A stretch of DNA of 6,218 nucleotides from Chloroflexota bacterium (GTDB lineage: Bacteria; Chloroflexota; Dehalococcoidia; GIF9; AB-539-J10): positions 837,058 to 843,275 of the forward strand of contig CP070793.1 in assembly GCA_020346965.1 (NCBI GenBank), given 5' to 3'. Both the position numbers and the translations under genes were made by a program. Below are positions 1 through 5,004 of the stretch, one piece after another. Positions within the stretch are counted from its first letter, which is position 1. Every line of letters begins with the position of its first letter. Under the pieces are notes generated by a model. That model saw nothing but the letters and a program-made list of their open reading frames with translations. It did not search any database and was not told the origin of the DNA.

Positions 1-675
1 GAACTAGTTGGGCTCCTGAGACTGAATCCAGGGTCTACCGTGCTCGACATTGCCTGCGGCAAGGGAGAGTTATTGACAAGGCTGGCGGAGCGGTACGAGA
101 TATCCGGCATAGGGGTCGACATCTCTCCATATTGCGTGACAGATGCGGTACAAAAGCTGAGAGAAAGGGTGCCCGGTGCTCAAATCCAAATCCTCAACAT
201 GGACGGAGCAGACTATAGCCCCGACCGGCTCTTCGACCTCGCCATGTGCATCGGCGCTTCGTGGGTGTATAAGGGACATCGAGGGACTCTAAGTACTTTG
301 AAGACTATGACAAAGCCGGGTGCCCTCATTCTGGTCGGTGAACCCTTCTGGCTCAAGGACCCGGATAGCGCATATCTGGGTGCTGAGAACCTCACGGGTG
401 ATATGTTTGGCACGCACTGCGAGAATGTGCTTGCTGGCGAAGACGAAGGACTGTTCCCGCTGTACACGATGGTCAGTAATCAGGACGATTGGGACCGATA
501 TGAGACGCTTCAGTGGTATGCGGCCGAAATGCATGCCAGGGATAATCCAGACGACCCTGATGCATCCGAGATATTAACCCGCGTCGCCCGCGGACGAACG
601 AATTACCTACACTGGGGCCGTGATACGGTCGGTTGGGCGATGTATCTCTTTCGTAAACCTTCGCATGCCAATTAA
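1..675 (+). CDS. Class I SAM-dependent methyltransferase, 5' end beyond the window
   Basis: The frame is open from base 1 to a TAA stop, giving 224 visible residues. The GTG at 40 is not a credible start, because it falls inside motif I and coding sequence continues upstream to the window edge, so the gene is partial. Counting the first visible codon as 1, the Rossmann-type SAM-binding motif I (VLDIACGKG) is at 14-22 and the acidic motif II (GIGVDIS) ends near 42, with Asp40 expected to bind the ribose. NMDGADY at 66-72 is the usual motif III position, FDLAMCIGASW at 78-88 is the strand-4 region, and KPGALILVGEPFW at 105-117 is the post-strand-5 segment. The enzyme should be cytosolic and transfer a methyl group from SAM. 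The substrate is not readable from the sequence, and the acidic, Trp/Tyr-rich C-terminal half fits a small-molecule methyltransferase. Base composition is higher in G+C than in the genes to the right (32 of 60 in row 241-300). The family call is firm and the substrate unknown. Confidence 0.88.
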   Translation, partial: ELVGLLRLNPGSTVLDIACGKGELLTRLAERYEISGIGVDISPYCVTDAVQKLRERVPGAQIQILNMDGADYSPDRLFDLAMCIGASWVYKGHRGTLSTLKTMTKPGALILVGEPFWLKDPDSAYLGAENLTGDMFGTHCENVLAGEDEGLFPLYTMVSNQDDWDRYETLQWYAAEMHARDNPDDPDASEILTRVARGRTNYLHWGRDTVGWAMYLFRKPSHAN

Positions 676-1028
676 TCGCTAGGTTCAAATGAGCAAGACA
701 AGCGCTTTCTGAAATAGAGAACCGTCGATGAAGATGGTAGCTGTGGGTCGTCCGCCGACTTTCATGTTCTTCCCAGACCCCCAGTAGCTCAGAGACAGTT
801 ATCTGAATATCAACAAGGGCGGTATGCCTCTCGATTGGGTGATGCCGCTTGCTTGCTTCAGAATGCCTACTCTGACAGTCTCTCTATAGCTGTGAAAAAA
901 AGAGGTTTGATATGGTGTGAGCACGGTGTCATTAAATCGAACACTGACCAGGGGGGACTGCCGCCCCCTCTTCCTTAGAACCTTCCCCCCCAAGGTCAAA
1001 TCATGCACCGATTACATAACCCTAATGA
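676..1028. other. Gene-poor stretch with two G/C-run inverted repeats
   Basis: I see no supported gene in these 353 bases: every frame is broken or lacks a plausible start, and no translation resembles a family I can name firmly. Two short inverted repeats stand out. One is AGGGGG (950-955) with CCCCCT (964-969) around an 8-base loop. The other is ACCTT (980-984) with AAGGT (992-996) around a run of seven C. Neither is followed by a T tract on either strand, so they are not convincing intrinsic terminators, although they lie between the ends of two genes that converge here (methyltransferase from the left, DUF4177-like from the right). The stretch could be a decayed mobile-element end or the left edge of the island. 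Confidence 0.5.
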
Positions 1029-1181
1029 CTATCCCCTTTCAAATAGCAGGTAGTGTGTAATCATTGTGCCATAACCTGTAGCCTGATAGGTATGGAGATG
1101 CCAGCCATTCGCTAGGTATTCTTTCACTACCTTAGCTATTTCCTTGTGATGGTTTACTTGAACACACTCGTATTCCTTCAT
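1029..1181 (-). CDS. Small DUF4177-like protein (50 residues)
   Basis: This 50-residue protein has the layout of the DUF4177 family: an N-terminal strand with a YExxxV pattern (EYECVQV, residues 3-9), a helix with charged residues (HKEIAKVVKEYLA, 12-24), the hallmark Gly-Trp turn followed by a hydrophobic strand (NGWHLHTY, 25-32), and a closing strand (THYLLFERG, 42-50). DUF4177 proteins are short alpha/beta proteins of unknown biochemical role, often near mobile or regulatory genes. The frame is open upstream to 1337, but the ATG at 1181 is chosen because a GGAAGGAG Shine-Dalgarno (1193-1200) sits 11 bases before it and the strong minus-strand promoter would start transcription near 1209. 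An ATG at 1202 would have almost no leader. The gene is divergent from the membrane protein at 1315 and shares its control region. No signal peptide or membrane segment is present. Confidence 0.7.
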   Translation of the reverse strand: MKEYECVQVNHHKEIAKVVKEYLANGWHLHTYQATGYGTMITHYLLFERG

Positions 1182-1215
1182 AGTGCCTTGAACTCCTTCC
1201 ATACTAGGTATTGGC

Positions 1216-1244
1216 ATTCTAGCTTTGGTAGTAATAGGTGTCAA
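1216..1244 (-). promoter_or_regulatory. Sigma-70-type promoter of the DUF4177-like gene
   Basis: On the minus strand a perfect -35 box TTGACA (1239-1244) is followed by exactly 17 bases and a TAGAAT -10 box (1216-1221, five of six consensus bases). Transcription should start near 1209, about 28 bases before the ATG at 1181 and just upstream of the GGAAGGAG ribosome binding site. This is the best promoter match in the window. Confidence 0.8.
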
Positions 1245-1264
1245 TCGCAAAGATGCGTATTGAC
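1240..1264. promoter_or_regulatory. Palindrome spanning both divergent -35 boxes (candidate operator)
   Basis: GTCAATCGCA (1240-1249) and TGCGTATTGAC (1254-1264) form an inverted repeat around a four-base centre (AAGA), with one unpaired T. The outer bases come from the two mirrored -35 boxes, but the inner CGCA/TGCG arms are extra symmetry not required by the promoters. A dimeric regulator bound here would cover both -35 boxes and control the two transcripts together. The binding protein is not known, and the DUF4177-like product has no recognisable DNA-binding motif. Confidence 0.45.
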
Positions 1265-1288
1265 TGTTCCTTTTAATTCTCATATGCT
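1260..1288 (+). promoter_or_regulatory. Sigma-70-type promoter of the 1315-3029 gene run
   Basis: TTGACT (1260-1265, five of six consensus) is followed by 17 bases and TATGCT (1283-1288, four of six). The predicted start of transcription is near 1295, leaving a short leader with the AGGAGG site at 1303-1308. The -35 box lies 15 bases from the -35 box of the minus-strand promoter, so the two are back to back. Confidence 0.65.
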
Positions 1289-1314
1289 GTATCAAGAGGG
1301 ATAGGAGGTGTGAA

Positions 1315-1956
1315 GTGAAGAAGAGAGGCATTGCCATTATCTGGGTGGCTGCGATTATCGTGGTTGTAGGCTTTGCCCCGCTTATGGACGTTCCCTATCA
1401 GGTTACTCAGACCTACTATGAGTCTGAGCCTTATGTACCACCTGACTACACGACCTATGGCACTCCTCAGAACCCAATCATAGCAATACGGTCAGTTAGT
1501 AGTCACACATTCTCGTTTGCACCAAATTGTAGTGGAGTATACTATTTTGCGTTTGACCGTTCCTGTAAGAAGGTAGCGGGGATTAGGCTCAATGCTGAAC
1601 TCGAATGGCAAGAAACGATAGGTGAAGGGCACACCGAGGTATCGGAGCAAACGTTAACACAACAACGCAATACGCCTCTTATAAACCAGGGTATTTCTGT
1701 CGGGCAGTCTGTTGCGACTCGCCAGGCTTACATAGACGTAGACGGTAAGAGTAACTGCCTTGTGAAGGGTCAATTCACAGTTTCCGCAGCGTATTGCCCA
1801 GAGGTCGACTTCTACGTCTATGACGAGACTGACCCGAGCCTAGATGAGGTCACAACGTACGAGGATGCTACCAAATATAGACTGGTTGCGAGACATAGGA
1901 CTGTAACCGACTACAGAAAAGGCTCCATATACGAATATATACGCTCCAGGTTCTAG
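1315..1956 (+). CDS. Membrane-anchored extracytoplasmic protein of unknown function
   Basis: The GTG start is fixed by a perfect AGGAGG (1303-1308) six bases upstream. The 213-residue product begins with a basic stretch (MKKR) and one hydrophobic segment (about residues 6-24, GIAIIWVAAIIVVVGFAPL), then a Tyr/Pro-rich spacer (about 27-50, including VPYQVTQTYYESEPY). I read this as an uncleaved signal anchor with the rest outside the membrane. The remaining 160 residues look like a beta-rich domain with four cysteines (72, 84, 148, 161) that could form two disulfides; the first pair brackets a Tyr/Phe-rich strand (GVYYFAFDRS). A Gln/Thr-rich stretch lies near 111-121. I recall similar anchor-plus-VPYQVT segments in Chloroflexota hypothetical proteins but cannot name a family. 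It is the first gene of a tight run, with the zinc-ribbon gene starting 23 bases after its stop. A sensor or surface-protein role is possible but unproven. Confidence 0.75.
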   Translation: MKKRGIAIIWVAAIIVVVGFAPLMDVPYQVTQTYYESEPYVPPDYTTYGTPQNPIIAIRSVSSHTFSFAPNCSGVYYFAFDRSCKKVAGIRLNAELEWQETIGEGHTEVSEQTLTQQRNTPLINQGISVGQSVATRQAYIDVDGKSNCLVKGQFTVSAAYCPEVDFYVYDETDPSLDEVTTYEDATKYRLVARHRTVTDYRKGSIYEYIRSRF

Positions 1957-1979
1957 CAGGACGAGTAACAGGTGAAGCT

Positions 1980-2432
1980 ATGCCATCGGTAAACAATTAC
2001 AAATGTAGTAAATGCAAGTTCAAAATGCCTAAAGGGTGGGGATATGACTTCTATGCAGAGAATGACGAAGGCAAGAGAATACCCTGTGGGCATCCAGCTG
2101 AAGCTACCGATGTTCATAAGGTATTGGGGGTGAAAGCCAAATGGCTACCCTTCCTCCGAGATAGAACAGGTTTCAATTCCGATTGTGTATGTCTGGATTG
2201 TCTTCACCAATTCCAGGCAGACCTGGGAACTATTAAGGGTCAATATTGGAGTCCATTTGAACGAGAACTTGAGCAGCGTCAAATACTTAGACCCAAACAG
2301 GGAAGAGACAGGAGGGAATGCCCCGAGTGCAAGTCAAAGAATGTCAAGATGGAGCTTGAGATGGTGGGAGAACCATGTCCCCAGTGTAAAGAGGGTATAA
2401 TTGAAGAGATTTGGACAGGGGCAATATCTTAG
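1980..2432 (+). CDS. Cysteine-rich zinc-ribbon protein
   Basis: The 150-residue product carries ten cysteines arranged as metal-binding knuckles. CSKC at 9-12 and CLDC at 71-74 (with Cys36, His38 and Cys69 as further possible ligands) could form one site. CPEC at 114-117 and CPQC at 133-136, separated by a short strand-rich segment, form a textbook zinc ribbon at the C-terminus. The middle (75-113) is charged and probably helical (ERELEQRQILRPKQGRDRR). No membrane segment is present, so it should be cytosolic. Zinc ribbons bind nucleic acid or protein partners, and no catalytic motif is visible. The ATG at 1980 follows AGGTGA (1970-1975) at normal spacing. The gene lies 23 bases after the membrane-protein gene and 21 bases before the HEPN-like gene, so the three are probably co-transcribed. 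It may partner the HEPN-like protein, but that is inference from order alone. Confidence 0.75.
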   Translation: MPSVNNYKCSKCKFKMPKGWGYDFYAENDEGKRIPCGHPAEATDVHKVLGVKAKWLPFLRDRTGFNSDCVCLDCLHQFQADLGTIKGQYWSPFERELEQRQILRPKQGRDRRECPECKSKNVKMELEMVGEPCPQCKEGIIEEIWTGAIS

Positions 2433-2453
2433 GCAGAGGTAAGCTAATTTGTT

Positions 2454-3029
2454 ATGGATAGAGAAGAAGTTCTACGAGCAGTAAATCGTGAGCAATTGAG
2501 GGAGAATCTGGAGCAAGATTTTCATGCTACGATAGATGAACGGTTGTCACGCTATCAGGAACTTGATTTTATCAAGATAACTCCAAATGCTCATTTTGCT
2601 TCAGTTTCGGCTGAGTGTATTCTTTTATATCGTGATGGGTACTTTCTAGCTTGTATAGCACTAGGCCAAGCAGTAGCAGAAGCTATAGTTCGTTTAATGT
2701 GTAAAAGAAGCAAATTTACTTCTGTTTCAGACGACTATGAGGCAAATGTTGAGAGGCCCCGTAACAGAGAAATAAAGCCTGATTGCAGCCAACTGTTCAA
2801 GGAAATATGGGCAGGCAGGCATGACTATCATCATCTAAAACCTAGGACTCCAACTGAAAGGAGCAAATTACAGGAGATAGCAAAGAACAAGATAACTACG
2901 CTCCATAAGATTGAATCAACGGTGTTTGAGTTTACCACCAAAAAAGGAACTATTTCACCCAAGTATCCGAAGTATTGGGACATCAGCAAAGACGGACTTC
3001 TAGAGGCATTTCTTCGGTTTGAACCCTAG
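2454..3029 (+). CDS. HEPN-like protein with R-x4-H motif (putative RNase or RNA-binding)
   Basis: The 191-residue product is mostly alpha-helical. Residues 46-85 form two helices with the pattern of HEPN domains (SAECILLYRDGYFLACIAL, then an A-V-A-E-A-I-V-R-L helix with Glu76). Residues 122-127 read RHDYHH, matching the HEPN R-x4-6-H signature with a polar residue after the Arg, and a further helix follows (about 134-160). HEPN proteins act as metal-independent endoribonucleases in toxin-antitoxin, abortive-infection and CRISPR systems, or as non-catalytic helper domains. A catalytic role for Arg122/His127 is inference from the motif. No MNT nucleotidyltransferase partner is present in the window; the adjacent upstream gene encodes a zinc-ribbon protein. 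The ATG at 2454 has only a distant AGAGGT (2435-2440, 13 bases away), but no better in-frame start is visible. Rows in this gene are A+T-rich (25-26 G+C of 60), which suggests transfer. Confidence 0.6.
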   Translation: MDREEVLRAVNREQLRENLEQDFHATIDERLSRYQELDFIKITPNAHFASVSAECILLYRDGYFLACIALGQAVAEAIVRLMCKRSKFTSVSDDYEANVERPRNREIKPDCSQLFKEIWAGRHDYHHLKPRTPTERSKLQEIAKNKITTLHKIESTVFEFTTKKGTISPKYPKYWDISKDGLLEAFLRFEP

Positions 3030-3081
3030 ACTGTGGGCTCAAATCGGTGCAGTGCTTCATTTTGCTCCATTCGTTCATGTC

Positions 3082-3110
3082 TTCCCTTAGCTGCGCCCTA
3101 AGGATATAAT
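3082..3110 (+). promoter_or_regulatory. Promoter with perfect TATAAT and a hairpin in its spacer
   Basis: A perfect -10 box TATAAT (3105-3110) lies 35 bases before the ATG at 3146. The -35 region 17 bases upstream (TTCCCT, 3082-3087) is poor. The spacer contains the inverted repeat CCTTAG (3085-3090) and CTAAGG (3098-3103), which ends one base before the -10 box and could be an operator site that compensates for, or controls, the weak -35. It would drive the SEC-C ORF and perhaps the membrane genes behind it. Confidence 0.5.
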
Positions 3111-3145
3111 GAAGCTGACAGGGGCAGAGATACTACGAGAGTAAG

Positions 3146-3382
3146 ATGAACGCATTTGAATCAATAGTAGGTCGGTGCCTGGAAGAAGAAGGTTATTGGG
3201 TCAGGCACTCCGTCAAGGTTGGCATCACAAAGCAAGAGAAAAGGGCGATTGGTTCCTTCTCTATGCCGACTCCAGAGATAGATATTGTGGCGTTGAGTGT
3301 TGGGAGGAACGACCCGTGCCCCTGCGGTAGCGGTAAGAAATACAAGAAGTGCCGTGGTGGGCAAGCTGGCTTTGGAGAATGA
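3146..3382 (+). pseudogene. Chimeric remnant: nuclease-like N-terminus joined to a SEC-C zinc motif
   Basis: The 78-residue ORF joins two unlike pieces. Residues 1-50 ([10 protein letters not shown]...PEIDIVAL) read like the start of a PD-(D/E)xK-type nuclease domain: an N-terminal helix, a basic strand, and the EIDIVAL strand carrying the first acidic residue (Asp46). The E-x-K half that should follow is absent. Residues 53-72 are a SEC-C motif ([17 protein letters not shown]) as found at the C-termini of SecA and many other proteins. SEC-C normally has ligands C-x-C-x8-C-(C/H). Here Cys58, Cys60 and Cys69 are present, but the fourth position is Arg70, so zinc binding is doubtful. The ATG follows GAGAG (3137-3141) closely and a promoter is present, so it may still be expressed. 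I favour an in-frame internal deletion of a longer nuclease gene, but a genuine small protein cannot be excluded. Confidence 0.55.
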
Positions 3383-3482
3383 CCTCTTGAAGAGGGCAAA
3401 AGCACGCAGTGTCCATTCCCTAACCTCCCCCCTGGCGTGATTGTGATGCCAAAGTCGTCATGAGGATGCTGCTAAGACAGTG

Positions 3483-3554
3483 ATGTGGGTTGGAGTTCTG
3501 ATTGCAGGGTGGTGCGGAATTGGATTCTTGTTAGGGGTGATTGCTGGTGGTTAG
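3483..3554 (+). CDS. Possible 23-residue membrane micro-protein
   Basis: ATG at 3483 to TAG at 3552 encodes 23 residues, nearly all hydrophobic, with a Trp-Val-Gly start and Gly-rich end (MWVGVLIAGW, then CGIGFLLGVIAGG). It would make a single membrane helix. Short single-helix peptides of this kind with Gly-rich helices are common in phage-like and mobile regions. There is no good Shine-Dalgarno; the nearest purine-rich stretch is about 20 bases upstream. A GTG directly before the ATG is an alternative start. It overlaps the open 5' extension of the next gene in another frame. The call rests on hydrophobicity alone. Confidence 0.3.
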   Translation: MWVGVLIAGWCGIGFLLGVIAGG

Positions 3555-3597
3555 GAGATGTTCTTGCCAAGAGCAAGAAGTAGAGTCGGTATATGGG

Positions 3598-3945
3598 ATG
3601 AGAACGACTGCAGGCATAATACTGATGGTCTTCGGTGCGATATTGCTGGCCGGTTTCGTCCCTCTTCTGATTTTCTCTGGGTATGGGCCGTACATCATTC
3701 CCAAATGCCTATTCTTCGTTGTTTCCGCTGTAGTCATTTTTTGTGGCGGGGTCTTCTGCCTCTGGGCGGAGGCCTGGCAACTATGTTTCAGTTCGGCTTT
3801 ACTGATGGTTGTCATTATGACTATTTGGCTGTTAACTGGTCTTTTTTCCGCAAAGTGGTTAAGCGGGCTCTTAACCTCTGCATCTATCCTCCCAATAATC
3901 TTCATTTGCCTTAGGAAGAGCGAATGGTGGCAATCTCAGGGTTGA
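3598..3945 (+). CDS. Four-helix integral membrane protein of unknown function
   Basis: From the ATG at 3598 the product has 115 residues with four hydrophobic segments at about 7-26, 36-56, 61-81 and 88-105, short polar loops and a polar C-terminus (RKSEWWQSQG). Codons in this frame have the T-rich second positions expected of membrane proteins, which supports it over the overlapping frame that starts at 3558. The frame is open back to a TTG at 3541, giving 19 more polar residues (including CSCQEQEVESVYG). I prefer the ATG because the helix begins just after it, though its ribosome binding site is weak. I do not recognise the family. A stem-loop region starts four bases after the stop. It may belong to the transcript that begins near 3117. 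Confidence 0.6.
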   Translation: MRTTAGIILMVFGAILLAGFVPLLIFSGYGPYIIPKCLFFVVSAVVIFCGGVFCLWAEAWQLCFSSALLMVVIMTIWLLTGLFSAKWLSGLLTSASILPIIFICLRKSEWWQSQG

Positions 3946-3948
3946 CTG

Positions 3949-3995
3949 GATTCTTCTACGAGGCAAACATATCCCCAGCAGTCGTAGGTAGAATC
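3949..3995. repeat. Imperfect inverted repeat after the membrane gene
   Basis: GATTCTTCTACGA (3949-3961) pairs with TCGTAGGTAGAATC (3982-3995): six outer and five inner base pairs are exact, with a small internal mismatch, around a 20-base loop. It begins four bases after the stop at 3943-3945. No T tract follows, so it is not a standard intrinsic terminator. Confidence 0.55.
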
Positions 3996-4014
3996 AGTGT
4001 CCCTAGGGTACACT
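3996..4014. repeat. Palindrome centred on CCCTAGGG
   Basis: AGTGT (3996-4000), CCCTAGGG (4001-4008), one extra T (4009) and ACACT (4010-4014) make a near-perfect 19-base palindrome directly abutting the previous inverted repeat. It lies nine bases left of the TGTGAAC repeats that flank the integrase gene. A regulator site or a recombinase core site are both possible. Confidence 0.5.
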
Positions 4015-4022
4015 CCCCTTGC

Positions 4023-4051
4023 CTGTGAACATCTGGCCTTACCTTGTGAAC
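4023..4051. repeat. Two (T/C)TGTGAAC direct repeats downstream of the integrase gene
   Basis: CTGTGAAC (4023-4030) and TTGTGAAC (4044-4051) are in the same direction and 21 bases apart start to start, i.e. two helical turns. Three further copies of TTGTGAAC lie at the other end of the integrase gene. I found no other copy of TGTGAAC in the window. Candidate arm-type binding sites of the integrase. Confidence 0.55.
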
Positions 4052-4087
4052 AAGCTAGCTATGACCACCTCCCTATGAAGGATAAGG

Positions 4088-4852
4088 TCACTGGTTAAGC
4101 TGGCGATACAAGTTCAATGCCTCGTCAAAGCTCAAGCTCTTAGAATACTTCTCTACCATTGAGATTTGCTCCCAACCTCCAAGAGCCTGGACTACACGAG
4201 TAGACAGTCCTGACTTGACTTGGTGGACACAGAAGCCACGCCTATATGCATGGGCATTACACTGAATACCAGTCTCAGCTTTCAGTCGTTTCAGCATAGA
4301 CTGGGCACCGCCTTTGTTAAGTTCAAAGCTATCGTGACTGCTAAACCATTCATTCACTACGCCATTACCAGCTAGAGCCTTACGATAGCGATTGCCTTTG
4401 CCCAGGACAATCACAGTTCCTTCTTGCCAATCAAAGTCCTTAGCCTTGACATTCAAAGCTTCACTAAGCCTTGTGCCTGAATACCACAGGAAGCTAATTA
4501 GAGCTTCATCACGGAGACAATGGCAATGATTTACCAGCATATCTAGCTGTTCCTGTGACACAGCAGGCAATAGCTTCTTTTGCGTCTTAGGTGGTGAGAC
4601 CTTCTCAATTACATTCTCTGATATATAACCATTCCGATAGAGCCATCTTGATAATGCCCTGAGACATGAGTAGAACTTGGCTCTACCATTCTGACATGTA
4701 AGGCTCGCTAGATAGGCATTCATGCCTTCAGCGGTGATGATAGGATAGCCAGCAAAGTTGTCTAAGGTGTAATGATAGCTCTCAATGCTCCTACGGCTTG
4801 CTCCTCGTGGTCGGGACAATATGAACTTCTCCAGCAGCTCCGTTGTGAACAC
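4088..4852 (-). CDS. int: Tyrosine recombinase/integrase (phage or island type)
   Basis: With the GTG start at 4852 the product has 254 residues. Residues 3-70 form a SAM-like core-binding domain (LLEKFILSRPRGAS, then RWLYRNGYI near 69-77), and the catalytic domain follows the PPKTQKKLLPAVS linker. The catalytic set is visible: Arg128 in WYSGTRLSEAL, Lys152 in LGKGNRYRK, His201 and Arg204 in HAYRRGF, Trp227 in LGGWEQ (a known replacement of the second His, as in Cre), and the nucleophile Tyr236 in VEKYSK. It should catalyse site-specific integration or excision. The frame is open to 5005, but residues before 4916 would be the antisense of tRNA-Glu, so a start there is an artefact. GTG 4852 is the only usual start codon found between the tRNA and the conserved helix, though it lacks a good ribosome binding site and sits among TTGTGAAC repeats. 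It has no N-terminal arm-binding domain beyond a few residues, so it is a short type. Confidence 0.88.
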   Translation of the reverse strand: MFTTELLEKFILSRPRGASRRSIESYHYTLDNFAGYPIITAEGMNAYLASLTCQNGRAKFYSCLRALSRWLYRNGYISENVIEKVSPPKTQKKLLPAVSQEQLDMLVNHCHCLRDEALISFLWYSGTRLSEALNVKAKDFDWQEGTVIVLGKGNRYRKALAGNGVVNEWFSSHDSFELNKGGAQSMLKRLKAETGIQCNAHAYRRGFCVHQVKSGLSTRVVQALGGWEQISMVEKYSKSLSFDEALNLYRQLNQ

Positions 4853-4883
4853 TTGTGAACATTTAGCTTCGTAAGTTGTGAAC
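4843..4883. repeat. Three TTGTGAAC direct repeats at the start of the integrase gene
   Basis: Copies at 4843-4850, 4853-4860 and 4876-4883, all in the same direction as the two copies at 4023-4051; start-to-start spacing is 10 and 23 bases, about one and two helical turns. The first two overlap the proposed GTG start of the integrase, so binding could also repress its own translation or transcription. The regular phasing favours protein-binding sites over coding coincidence. Confidence 0.55.
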
Positions 4884-4905
4884 TTTTCGGGATTTTTGCT
4901 ACCAT
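4876..4905 (+). promoter_or_regulatory. Possible weak promoter of tRNA-Glu
   Basis: TTGTGA (4876-4881, four of six) and TACCAT (4900-4905, four of six) are 18 bases apart, which would start transcription near 4912, just before the tRNA at 4916. The -35 box is part of the third TTGTGAAC repeat, so integrase binding could interfere with tRNA expression. The match is weak. Confidence 0.3.
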
Positions 4906-4915
4906 AAGTACCTCT

Positions 4916-4992
4916 GGCGCATTCGTCTAGAGGCCTAGGACACCTCCCTCTCAAGGAGGAGATCACGGGTTCGAATCCCGTATGCGCTACCA
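4916..4992 (+). tRNA. tRNA-Glu, anticodon CTC, CCA encoded
   Basis: All four stems fold. The acceptor stem pairs GGCGCAT (4916-4922) with ATGCGCT (4982-4988), with a G-U first pair. The D stem is GTCT/GGAC, the anticodon stem CCTCC (4943-4947)/GGAGG with loop CTCTCAA, and the T stem ACGGG/CCCGT with loop TTCGAAT. The anticodon CTC (4950-4952) reads GAG codons. Discriminator A is at 4989 and CCA at 4990-4992 is encoded. The gene looks intact. It is flanked by a complete integrase gene on its 5' side and an integrase remnant on its 3' side, and a terminator follows 12 bases later. tRNA genes are common integration targets. Confidence 0.96.
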
Positions 4993-5004
4993 AAGCATAA
5001 TTCA

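Noticed and set aside
676..780. Minus-strand fragment reading GGRPTATIFIDGSLFQKAL, vaguely like the start of a NYN-domain nuclease.
   Set aside because: Only about 25 residues before a stop, lacking the usual Asn after the Gly-Ser, and nothing supports the rest of the domain.
776..792. A tRNA-like 5' start (CCCCCAGTAGCTCAG).
   Set aside because: The D loop lacks the GG pair, no anticodon or T arm follows and no 3' acceptor strand is present; at most a chance match or relic.
914..996. Possible insertion-sequence end (TCGAACACTGACCAG followed by G and C runs).
   Set aside because: It has the feel of a transposon end, but no matching inverted copy, no target duplication and no transposase fragment was found in the window.
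3383..3395. Small palindrome CCTCTTGAAGAGG directly after the SEC-C ORF.
   Set aside because: Five-base stem with a three-base loop and no T tract; too weak for a terminator.
3558..3914. 118-residue plus-strand ORF overlapping the membrane-protein gene.
   Set aside because: The protein is Cys/Arg/His-rich with no pattern, while the frame at 3598-3945 has four clean membrane helices; its AGGAG sits too close to the ATG.
4898..4992. GCTACCA at 4898-4904 repeated at the tRNA 3' end (4986-4992), as a possible att duplication.
   Set aside because: The same 7-mer also occurs inside a coding gene at 1867-1873 and the match does not extend, so it is probably chance.
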